From JANLQB01 sp043735935 (lineage in GTDB: Bacteria > Verrucomicrobiota > Verrucomicrobiia > Chthoniobacterales > Chthoniobacteraceae), in the NCBI GenBank assembly GCA_043735935.1, contig JAYTDO010000204.1, positions 1-14,419 on the forward strand: a stretch of DNA of 14,419 nt. Direction: 5' to 3'. Below are positions 1-5,804 of the stretch, one piece after another. Each line of letters begins with the position of its first letter. Position 1 is the stretch's first letter. The translations under genes were made by a program, and so were the position numbers. Below the pieces are notes generated by a model. The model was given only the letters and a program-made list of their open reading frames with translations. It did no database searches and had not been told where the DNA came from.

Positions 1-1608
1 CGTGGCCGCGAGGACGGCGCGCGCCATGAATCCCGGGCGGCCACCGAACTGGAGGTAGCTGGGGAGGATGTCCGGTGTGTTTGGCCACAGGTTTGGGCGC
101 ATCGTCTCGGTGCATTCGCCCTGGGTCAGTTCGTTGAAGTATTCCGTGAGGCCCTGCTTCGTGTTGCGCCACGAGAAATAGGTGTAGCTGTGTGTAAAGC
201 CCGCCTTTGCGAGCGCGCGCATCATTTTTGGTTTCGTGAAGGCCTCGCTTAAAAAGATCGCGTCGGGCCAGCGTCGCTGCACCCGCCCGATCATGTATTC
301 CCAAAACGTCACGGGTTTCGTGTGCGGATTATCGACTCGAAAAATGCGAACGCCGTGTTCGCACCAGAACTCGATCACGCTCGCCAGTTCGCTCCACATC
401 GCCCGCCAGTTGGGGTTGTGGAAGTTCATCGGATAAACGTCCTGATATTTCTTCGGCGGGTTCTCGGCGTATTTGATCGTACCGTCGGGCCGCGCATAAA
501 ACCACTCCGGGTGCTCGTGGACGTAGGGATGATCGGGCGAACAGTTGATCGCAAAATCGATGGCCAGCTCCATGCCGCGTGCTCGGATTTCTCCCACGAG
601 CCAATCGAAGTCCTCGAGCGTGCCGAGTTCGGGCGCCACGTCTTTGTGGCCGCCGCCGTTCGGGCTTTTTTGGTGCCGGTTGCCGATGGCGTAGGGCACC
701 CCGGGCTCGCCCGGCTCACATGTGACGGTGTTGTTTCGGCCCTTGCGTGCCGTGATGCCGATCGGGTGGATCGGTGGAAAGTAGATCACGTCGAAGCCCA
801 TTGTCTTCGCGTCCTCCACACGAGGCAGACAGTCGCGGAAGGTCGAGCCCTTGTCGCCGCGGCCTTCCGCCGAGCGCGGGAAAAACTCGTACCAACTCGC
901 GAACCCGGCGCCGGGGCGGTCCACGATCATCCGCGGATACTGCGGCGCGAATACCGGTTCCGACGGCTTTTTCGTTTTACTGGATTTCCCCTTGGCCGGC
1001 TTCGGTTCTGCCACATCGACGAACGGGAGCGTCATCGCCGCGTTCAGCAGGTATTCGGAGGCCTCGCGACGATCCGCCCAGGCCGTCATTAACGCCTCGA
1101 GTTCGTGTTCGTGAAGCAGCGCGTGAACTTCACCCGGCGCGCTCGCGCGGATCTTCTGCGCCCACTCGAGCAAGCGCACGACGTCGCCCTTTCGCCCTGC
1201 ATCCGCCGCGAGTGCGGCCGCGCGCTCGACGAACTGCGCGCCTTCCAGCGTCTCGCTTTGGAGGTCGGTCTGCCCCACGGTAAATTTCGTCGCGAACTCG
1301 TGCTGCCAGCTCCGAAAGAAATCGCCCCACGCCTCGATCGTGAACTCGTGGATCGCGTTCTCAAAAACCGAAAACGTCCCGCGCCAGCGATCCATCGAGT
1401 TCGGGACCGGCGTCATGGGCGTCTCATGCCATTTCGTCGCGCCGGCCTTGCGCCATTTCAGGACCGCGGAGATCACATCATGTCCATCCTTGTAAACATC
1501 AGCCTCCACGACCGTATCTTCGCCCACGCAGCGTTTGATCGGGTAGCGCCCGCCATCGACGAGCGGCGAGACGGCTTCGATGACGACGGTGGGTGGACGT
1601 GGAATCAT
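1..1608 (-). CDS. glgE: Alpha-1,4-glucan:maltose-1-phosphate maltosyltransferase GlgE (3' end missing)
   Basis: GH13-family cytosolic enzyme that transfers maltosyl units from maltose-1-phosphate onto the non-reducing end of alpha-1,4-glucans. It acts in the trehalose/maltose-1-phosphate route to glycogen. The minus-strand frame is open for 536 codons from the ATG at 1608 to the left edge; full GlgE is usually about 650-700 residues, so the C-terminal beta domain is outside the window. Residues 1-195 or so match the N-terminal domain; the catalytic domain follows 'MIVDRPGAGFASWYEFFPRS' (about 223-242). Visible motifs: 'FPPIHPIG', 'YPMNFHNPNW', 'FRVDNPHTKPV' with nucleophile D426, 'FLSEAFTKP' with acid/base E455, and 'NTPDIL' with D513. 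The D-to-E spacing of 29 equals that of the Streptomyces enzyme (D394/E423). A Lys/Pro-rich linker sits at about 200-218. No clear Shine-Dalgarno is present; the first residues 'MIPRPPTVVIEAVSP' fit the family start. It is probably co-transcribed with the peptidase gene 59 bases upstream. Confidence 0.95.
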   Translation of the reverse strand, partial: MIPRPPTVVIEAVSPLVDGGRYPIKRCVGEDTVVEADVYKDGHDVISAVLKWRKAGATKWHETPMTPVPNSMDRWRGTFSVFENAIHEFTIEAWGDFFRSWQHEFATKFTVGQTDLQSETLEGAQFVERAAALAADAGRKGDVVRLLEWAQKIRASAPGEVHALLHEHELEALMTAWADRREASEYLLNAAMTLPFVDVAEPKPAKGKSSKTKKPSEPVFAPQYPRMIVDRPGAGFASWYEFFPRSAEGRGDKGSTFRDCLPRVEDAKTMGFDVIYFPPIHPIGITARKGRNNTVTCEPGEPGVPYAIGNRHQKSPNGGGHKDVAPELGTLEDFDWLVGEIRARGMELAIDFAINCSPDHPYVHEHPEWFYARPDGTIKYAENPPKKYQDVYPMNFHNPNWRAMWSELASVIEFWCEHGVRIFRVDNPHTKPVTFWEYMIGRVQRRWPDAIFLSEAFTKPKMMRALAKAGFTHSYTYFSWRNTKQGLTEYFNELTQGECTETMRPNLWPNTPDILPSYLQFGGRPGFMARAVLAAT

Positions 1609-1667
1609 GGCGTCCGACTTTGCGTTAGCAGACGCCCGCGCCGCAAGCCCCGCAGTCGTTGGGTCGC

Positions 1668-2609
1668 CTAAAAGTGGGCGCGATAACGCTCCATTCCGGC
1701 TTCCAGCTTCGTGCGGAGGGTCGTGTCCGCGTCGGGCATTTCACCCGCGCGCGCCGCCGCGATGCAGAGCCGGGTCAGCGCGGCCACATCGGCGATCGAG
1801 ACGAACTCGGCTGCGATGGTCGTGTCCGGGCCGCAGTTGTGGTAATTGCCGAGCGCGACGCAAAGCCCGGCGCTTCGGTAGCCGTAGAGTTGGTACGCGG
1901 TCGCCTCGCACGTGCCGCCGCTCATGAGGCAGCGTTGGTGCGGGATCTCGCCAGCCGCGGCGAGTTGCGTGAGCGTGGCCGTCGCGGCGGAGTCGAAGAT
2001 CGAGGTCCTGTCGCCCACGCGCACGATCACGCCCACTCCCATGCGCGCTGGCCCGCCGAGTTCACTGCTCGTTTCGAGCGAGACGATCGTGAGCTCGCGA
2101 GACAGCCGGCCGGATCGTGCGAGCTGGATCGCGCCCACGAAGCCGACTTCCTCGGCGCGGGTGAAAAGGCCGTAGCACGTGGTTTCCGCGGCGGTGCGTT
2201 CGAGTTCCTGAAACATGGCCACGATCGCCGCGCAGCCGATGAGATCGTCGCAAGCGCGGGAGTAGATCCGGTCATGCTCGAATCGGGACGCCGGCAGATC
2301 CCACATCGAAAACGCTCCGAAATCGCGCGTCGGGGCCTTCGTCTCCAGATACTCGCGCGGGACCCCGCCGAGGAATTCGCCGCCGACGTACGCGGGATGA
2401 TCCATGTGCGCCGCGAAGGCGTACCGCGCGGGAGCGGAGCCGCGGGAATAACGGGCCACGATGTTCCCAAAGTCGTCGAACTCCGCGGTGACGTGCGGGC
2501 ACTGCGCGAGTTGGAGCGTGATCTCCGCCCGCACCGCGTCCTCGTGGAAGGGCGCCGTCGGCTGGGCCAGGATGGAGCGGACGACGTCGAGGAGATGCGG
2601 TATTTCCAT
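1668..2609 (-). CDS. M42-like zinc aminopeptidase / metallo-hydrolase
   Basis: Predicted cytosolic di-metal peptidase of the M42/M28/M20 superfamily, 313 residues from the ATG at 2609. Conserved metal-site motifs appear in the expected order: 'AAHMDHP' (H68, D70), 'ACDDLIGCAA' (D121), 'RAEEVGFVGA' (E153 as likely base, E154 as ligand), 'VSLETS' (E179) and 'GNYHNCGPD' (H257). The order and the 'EEVGFVGA' signature point to M42 rather than M20, but the peptide substrate cannot be read from sequence. No signal peptide is visible. An in-frame ATG at 2627 would add six residues; neither start has a good Shine-Dalgarno. I prefer 2609 because 'MEIPHLLDVVRSIL' begins the conserved helix. The frame stays open upstream to 4433, but that part is antisense to two convincing genes. 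The gene is divergent from the acyltransferase gene and 59 bases upstream of glgE. Confidence 0.85.
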   Translation of the reverse strand: MEIPHLLDVVRSILAQPTAPFHEDAVRAEITLQLAQCPHVTAEFDDFGNIVARYSRGSAPARYAFAAHMDHPAYVGGEFLGGVPREYLETKAPTRDFGAFSMWDLPASRFEHDRIYSRACDDLIGCAAIVAMFQELERTAAETTCYGLFTRAEEVGFVGAIQLARSGRLSRELTIVSLETSSELGGPARMGVGVIVRVGDRTSIFDSAATATLTQLAAAGEIPHQRCLMSGGTCEATAYQLYGYRSAGLCVALGNYHNCGPDTTIAAEFVSIADVAALTRLCIAAARAGEMPDADTTLRTKLEAGMERYRAHF

Positions 2610-2690
2610 GGCGGAGAATGCAAACATGTCCGGGGGGGCGGCGACAAGTGTGCTTGCCAACGCCGCGCCCGCCGCGCATTTCGTCGGCAG
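2610..2690. other. Divergent intergenic region with G7 tract
   Basis: These 81 bases separate the divergent peptidase and acyltransferase genes and must hold promoters for both if each is transcribed from here. I see no convincing -35/-10 pair. The notable element is a run of seven G at 2632-2638, just upstream of the alternative peptidase start at 2627. Confidence 0.4.
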
Positions 2691-3659
2691 ATGACGCGCT
2701 GGAAAAACTTTCGCTACTGGCTCGAAGAGCTGGGCTGCCGCGCCCTTGCGTGGGGGCTGCCACGGCTCTCGCGCCGCTCGGCGGTGAGACTGGGGAATGC
2801 GCTCGGCGCCCTCGCCTACACGTTCGACGCGCGCGGTCGCGGTGTCGCGCTGGAGAATCTCGCGTGCGCATTCGGGGAACGGACGATCCAGGAGCGCGCG
2901 GAGATCGCCCGGGCGTCGTTCCGGAACTTCGCGCGCACGATGCTCGATCTCTTTTGGGCGAGCCGCCTCACACCCGACACCTTTCGGGATTTCATCGAGG
3001 TGGAGGGATTTGACACGCTCCGCGAGCGGCTGCAGCGCGAGGGCCGAGGGGCGGTCTTCATGTGCGTGCATCAGGGGAATTGGGAGTGGGCGAGCCTCGC
3101 GTGCGGTTTTCTCGGGTTCGGGAACACCGTCGTCGCGGAGAATTTCAAGAACCCGCGGCTGACCGCCATTTTCAGCCGCCTGCGGCAGATCTCCGGGCAG
3201 AAGATCATCGCGCAGGAAAACTCGATCCTTCGCCTGCTCCGCATCGCAAAGCGCGGCGGAGCGACCGGGATGCTCATCGATCTGAATTTGCCGCCAACTC
3301 AGGCGGCGACGGTCATCGAGGGCTTTGGATTCAAAATGTGCGTGCCCCTGCTGCATGCGGCGCTGGCGCAGCGGGTGGGCGCGCTCCTCGTGCCGGTCGA
3401 GACGCAGGTGCGCGGGGACGGCACCTGCCGTGTCATCGCCCATCCGCCGGTCGAGTGGCCCGAAGGCGCGGGCGTCGCGGAGATTTCCCAGCGTTGCTGG
3501 GACGCTTTCGAGCCGATCGTCCGCGCGCAGCCCGAGTCCTGGCTTTGGCCTTATAAACACTTTCGCTATCGCCCGGCCGACGCGGATCGGCCGTATCCCG
3601 CCTACGCGAACGAATCCTCGAAATTCAACAAGCTGATGCGGGGCACGAACGCCGTTTGA
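2691..3659 (+). CDS. LpxL/HtrB-family lysophospholipid (lipid A biosynthesis) acyltransferase
   Basis: 322-residue membrane-associated acyltransferase of the lauroyl/myristoyl (LpxL/LpxM/HtrB) family. These transfer acyl chains from acyl-ACP to lipid A precursors; some members acylate other lipids, so the acceptor is not certain. The HX4E catalytic motif is 'HQGNWE' (H127, E132). The other family blocks follow: 'NPRLTAIFSRLRQISGQKII' (about 154-173), 'GMLIDLNLPP' (about 193-202) and 'LLVPVETQ'. The N-terminus 'MTRWKNFRYWLEELGCRALA' is the usual membrane-associated start, and 'RGVALENLACAFG' (50-62) is the conserved 'vaLeNL..AFp' block. The frame is open upstream to 1659, but that part is antisense to the peptidase and has no family character, so the ATG at 2691 is chosen; no Shine-Dalgarno is seen. 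It is the first gene of a same-direction run with the transpeptidase and ispH. An LPS-type outer membrane is implied. Confidence 0.88.
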   Translation: MTRWKNFRYWLEELGCRALAWGLPRLSRRSAVRLGNALGALAYTFDARGRGVALENLACAFGERTIQERAEIARASFRNFARTMLDLFWASRLTPDTFRDFIEVEGFDTLRERLQREGRGAVFMCVHQGNWEWASLACGFLGFGNTVVAENFKNPRLTAIFSRLRQISGQKIIAQENSILRLLRIAKRGGATGMLIDLNLPPTQAATVIEGFGFKMCVPLLHAALAQRVGALLVPVETQVRGDGTCRVIAHPPVEWPEGAGVAEISQRCWDAFEPIVRAQPESWLWPYKHFRYRPADADRPYPAYANESSKFNKLMRGTNAV

Positions 3660-3684
3660 CAAAGGCCCGGCCCCGTCTTTGCAT
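3656..3684 (+). promoter_or_regulatory. Possible promoter for the L,D-transpeptidase gene
   Basis: A perfect sigma70-type -35 hexamer TTGACA (3656-3661) overlaps the acyltransferase stop codon. After a 17-base spacer comes TTGCAT (3679-3684), matching only 3 of 6 positions of TATAAT. Transcription would begin at about 3690-3692, giving an almost leaderless mRNA for the ATG at 3693. The -35 is strong and the -10 is poor. Confidence 0.3.
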
Positions 3685-3692
3685 TGCGGCCC

Positions 3693-4334
3693 ATGAAACA
3701 TCTCCTGCTGCTCCTGTCCGCCGCCGCCATGTTCTCCGGCTGCGCGACGTCTCCGCGTCTCGGCGCCTATAATGCCGACGCCCACCGTCCGCAGAATCCC
3801 GCCAACGTCCGCGTCAAAGTCTCGCTCGCGAATCGCGCCGTCTACGTCATGGAAGGCGACCGCGCGCTCCTCGTCACCGCCACCGCGATCGGTCTTCCCG
3901 ATAAGCCGACCCCGCGCGGCGACTTCCGTGTTTACTCGAAGATCCCGCAGAAGCGTTCCGGTTCGTACGGATTCTCCATCGATGGCAACGGCGTGCGCCC
4001 GAGCACGTCCGGCGCCGCGACGGGTCGTTACGTCGGCTTCCCGATGGCATGGTGGGTGGAATTCAGCCCCGGCTACGGCTTCCACGAGGGCGCCGTGTGG
4101 CCGATCCCGCGCACGCATGGCTGCCTGCGGTTGCATAAGAACGTCGCGCCGAAATTCTACGCGCTCGTGCAGAATGGCACGCCGGTGAACATCGCGCAGA
4201 CTCAGCCCGAAGATTCCACCATCGGCCGCAATCTTTCGCGCCCGGGCGATTACAAAGATCCCGATCCCGCTCCGTCTTACATGGTGACGGACGCCGTTTT
4301 CCGCGCGCCGTCCGGCTCGCTGTTCGTCGACTGA
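3693..4334 (+). CDS. L,D-transpeptidase (YkuD fold), lipoprotein
   Basis: 213-residue predicted lipoprotein with an L,D-transpeptidase catalytic domain. Family members form 3-3 peptidoglycan cross-links or attach proteins to peptidoglycan in the periplasm. The N-terminus 'MKHLLLLLSAAAMFSGC' is a short signal peptide ending in a lipobox-like 'FSGC' with C17 as the likely lipidated residue. The YkuD domain spans about residues 38-168. Its active site is visible as 'GFHEG' (H131) and 'RTHGCLRLH' (H142, nucleophile C144), matching the HX(14-17)[ST]HGChN/R pattern. 'PDKPTPRGDFRVYSKIPQK' is the conserved strand region. No separate LysM or peptidoglycan-binding domain is present. The frame could begin at a TTG at 3684, but the ATG at 3693 gives the cleaner signal peptide. 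It follows the acyltransferase gene by 33 bases and precedes ispH by 34. Confidence 0.92.
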   Translation: MKHLLLLLSAAAMFSGCATSPRLGAYNADAHRPQNPANVRVKVSLANRAVYVMEGDRALLVTATAIGLPDKPTPRGDFRVYSKIPQKRSGSYGFSIDGNGVRPSTSGAATGRYVGFPMAWWVEFSPGYGFHEGAVWPIPRTHGCLRLHKNVAPKFYALVQNGTPVNIAQTQPEDSTIGRNLSRPGDYKDPDPAPSYMVTDAVFRAPSGSLFVD

Positions 4335-4368
4335 ACCAGCCCCGCCTCCCCCGGGCGGAAAGCCAGCC

Positions 4369-5598
4369 ATGCCGAACGAACCGACCACGCCGCCTGTCGC
4401 AAAACGCGTCAACCTCCGCACGCCGGACGTCATGGCTGCGGTGCAGGCGCAGGTCGAGTCGCACTACCGGAGTGAGATCGTCGAAAAGCTCCGTGCGACC
4501 GGCGGCACGCTCGCGCTTGATGGCGTGACGGTGCGGCTCGCGAAGCAATTCGGCTTTTGTTATGGCGTCGAGCGCGCGATCGACCTCGCTTATGCGGCGG
4601 CAAAAGTTTTTAACGACCGCCGCCTCTTCATCCTCGGGGAGATCATTCATAATCCAGAGGTCAACGAGCAGATCGCGGCGCTGGGAATCAAGAACCTCAT
4701 CGAGCCGCACAAGCAGGCCGAGGTCGACGATCTCACGCCCGAGGATGTGGTAATCGTCCCGGCATTCGGTACCGATGTCGCCACGCTCGCGCGCATCAAG
4801 GAGCGCGGCCCGCAGATCGTCGATACGACGTGCGGCGACGTGATGAGCGTCTGGAAACGCGTCCGCCAAAACGCGAACGACGATGTCACCTCGATCATCC
4901 ACGGCAAGGCCTCGCACGAGGAGACGAAGGCCACGGCTTCGCGGGCGGTGAAGGACGGCAAGGGGCATTACCTCGTCGTGCTCACGCTCGGCGACACCGA
5001 TTACGTCTGCGATTACATCCGCCGCGGCGGGGACAAGCAGGCATTTCTGGAAAAGTTCGCGGGTGCCTACAGCGAAGGGTTTGACCCAGACCTGCACCTC
5101 CGCCGGGTGGGCGTCGCGAACCAGACCACGATGATGCGGGGCGAGACCGAGGAAGTGCAGCGGCGTGTCGAGGCCGCGATCAAGGATCGCGATGGCGCCG
5201 AGCGCGCGCGGGACAGTTTCCGGTTTTTCGACACGATCTGCGGCGCCACCCAGGAGCGGCAGGACGCGTTGCGCGACATGCTCGCCGCGCCGATGGATTT
5301 GCTCCTCGTCATCGGCGGCTACAACAGCTCGAACACCTCGCATCTGGCCGAGATGGGCGATGGTAAATTGCCGACCTTCTTCATTCGCAACGCCAGCCGG
5401 CTCGAATCGCGCGCCCGCATCGTCCACTACGACCTTCACCAAAAGCGCGAGATCGAAACCGCGGACTGGCTCCCCGACCGGCCTCTCACCATCGGTATCA
5501 CCGCCGGCGCGAGCTGTCCGAATAACCTGATCGAGGAAACGATCATCCGCGTTTTCGAGCTGCACGGGATCGATCGTGCGCGATTGCTGGTGGGATAA
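4369..5598 (+). CDS. ispH: 4-hydroxy-3-methylbut-2-enyl diphosphate reductase IspH (long form)
   Basis: Last enzyme of the non-mevalonate (MEP) pathway. It reduces HMBPP to IPP and DMAPP in the cytosol using a [4Fe-4S] cluster. The 409 residues are longer than the E. coli-type enzyme (about 316) and resemble the long forms of cyanobacteria and plants. The cluster cysteines are C64 ('FGFCYGVERAID'), C155 ('VDTTCGDV') and C291 ('DTICGATQERQ'). Substrate-site motifs include 'GEIIHNPEVNEQI', 'IIHGKASHEET' (H183, E184), 'VANQTTM' and 'GGYNSSNTSHLAE'. The C-terminal block 'GITAGASCPNNLIEE' carries an extra C383 where many homologs have Thr or Ala. The start at 4369 keeps the N-terminal block 'VNLRTPDVMAAVQAQVESHY'; a later ATG at 4432 would cut into it. 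A weak Shine-Dalgarno-like GGAAAG lies about 8 bases upstream. It is probably transcribed with the two genes before it. Confidence 0.96.
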   Translation: MPNEPTTPPVAKRVNLRTPDVMAAVQAQVESHYRSEIVEKLRATGGTLALDGVTVRLAKQFGFCYGVERAIDLAYAAAKVFNDRRLFILGEIIHNPEVNEQIAALGIKNLIEPHKQAEVDDLTPEDVVIVPAFGTDVATLARIKERGPQIVDTTCGDVMSVWKRVRQNANDDVTSIIHGKASHEETKATASRAVKDGKGHYLVVLTLGDTDYVCDYIRRGGDKQAFLEKFAGAYSEGFDPDLHLRRVGVANQTTMMRGETEEVQRRVEAAIKDRDGAERARDSFRFFDTICGATQERQDALRDMLAAPMDLLLVIGGYNSSNTSHLAEMGDGKLPTFFIRNASRLESRARIVHYDLHQKREIETADWLPDRPLTIGITAGASCPNNLIEETIIRVFELHGIDRARLLVG

Positions 5599-5638
5599 AC
5601 TGGCGAAGCGGGTGATGGCCGTGGAGGGCGGCTAAAAA

Positions 5639-5668
5639 TGCGCCTTTACTTCGGAAACGTGGGGCGTA
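5639..5668 (+). other. Possible leader hairpin with UUCG loop
   Basis: TGCGCC (5639-5644) can pair with GGCGTA (5663-5668), including one G-U pair. In between, a C-TTCG-G tetraloop (5649-5654) can cap an inner, imperfect helix. It lies in the leader between ispH and the small upstream ORF. No T-run follows, so a classical terminator is unlikely. The only evidence is pairing by eye. Confidence 0.25.
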
Positions 5669-5684
5669 GGAGCCAATAGTCCCC

Positions 5685-5690
5685 AAAGGA
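5685..5690 (+). promoter_or_regulatory. Shine-Dalgarno of the upstream ORF
   Basis: AAAGGA sits 9 bases before the ATG at 5700, a canonical spacing and clearer than any ribosome site seen before the other genes here. GTCC (5679-5682) and GGAC (5688-5691) could pair around the loop CCAAA, which would partly hide the site. Confidence 0.5.
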
Positions 5691-5699
5691 CAATCCCCT

Positions 5700-5804
5700 A
5701 TGAGCAGACCCCTCGAAATCCGGGAGAATCCACCCGCTCAAATCCGTGTCTTCGCGCACGGTTCGGAGGTTCGTTTTGCTCTACAAACTCCTAGCCGCCT
5801 ATGA
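5700..5804 (+). CDS. 34-codon upstream ORF overlapping the giant gene start (ATGA)
   Basis: Small unrecognised ORF of 34 residues, beginning MSRPLEIRENPP and ending QTPSRL. It has a well-placed Shine-Dalgarno (5685-5690). Its TGA (5802-5804) overlaps the ATG (5801-5803) of the 2413-residue protein as ATGA. The giant gene has no Shine-Dalgarno at normal distance, and its frame is closed by TAG at 5792-5794, so translational coupling from this ORF is a reasonable inference. The peptide has no membrane segment or known motif. It could be a true small protein, a leader whose translation gates the giant gene, or a chance overlap. Confidence 0.45.
   Translation: MSRPLEIRENPPAQIRVFAHGSEVRFALQTPSRL
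5765..5791 (+). promoter_or_regulatory. Hairpin pairing the only GGAGG before the giant gene
   Basis: GGAG (5765-5768) can pair with CTCC (5788-5791), and TT (5770-5771) with AA (5786-5787), leaving one bulged G. GGAGG is 31 bases before the start at 5801, too far for normal initiation unless folding brings it closer. The hairpin lies within the upstream ORF, so ribosomes translating that ORF would open it. Confidence 0.25.

Noticed and set aside
322..1671. Plus-strand ORFs over the glgE region
   Set aside because: They are shadows: the minus-strand frame encodes GlgE with all catalytic residues in place.
1659..2690. Upstream extension of the acyltransferase frame
   Set aside because: It is antisense to the metallopeptidase, which carries a full set of metal-site motifs; the family's N-terminus fits the ATG at 2691.
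3684..3692. TTG at 3684 as start of the L,D-transpeptidase
   Set aside because: The ATG at 3693 gives a compact lipoprotein signal peptide; TTG would add only three residues and has no better ribosome site.
2610..4433. Upstream extension of the minus-strand peptidase frame to 921 codons
   Set aside because: It runs antisense through the acyltransferase and transpeptidase genes, whose motifs are convincing; the extension shows no family features and is Arg/Gly/Ala-rich, as GC-rich shadow frames are.
5599..5640. Intrinsic terminator after ispH
   Set aside because: GCCG...CGGC near 5619-5632 can pair, but it is followed by TAAAAA rather than a T-run on the transcribed strand.
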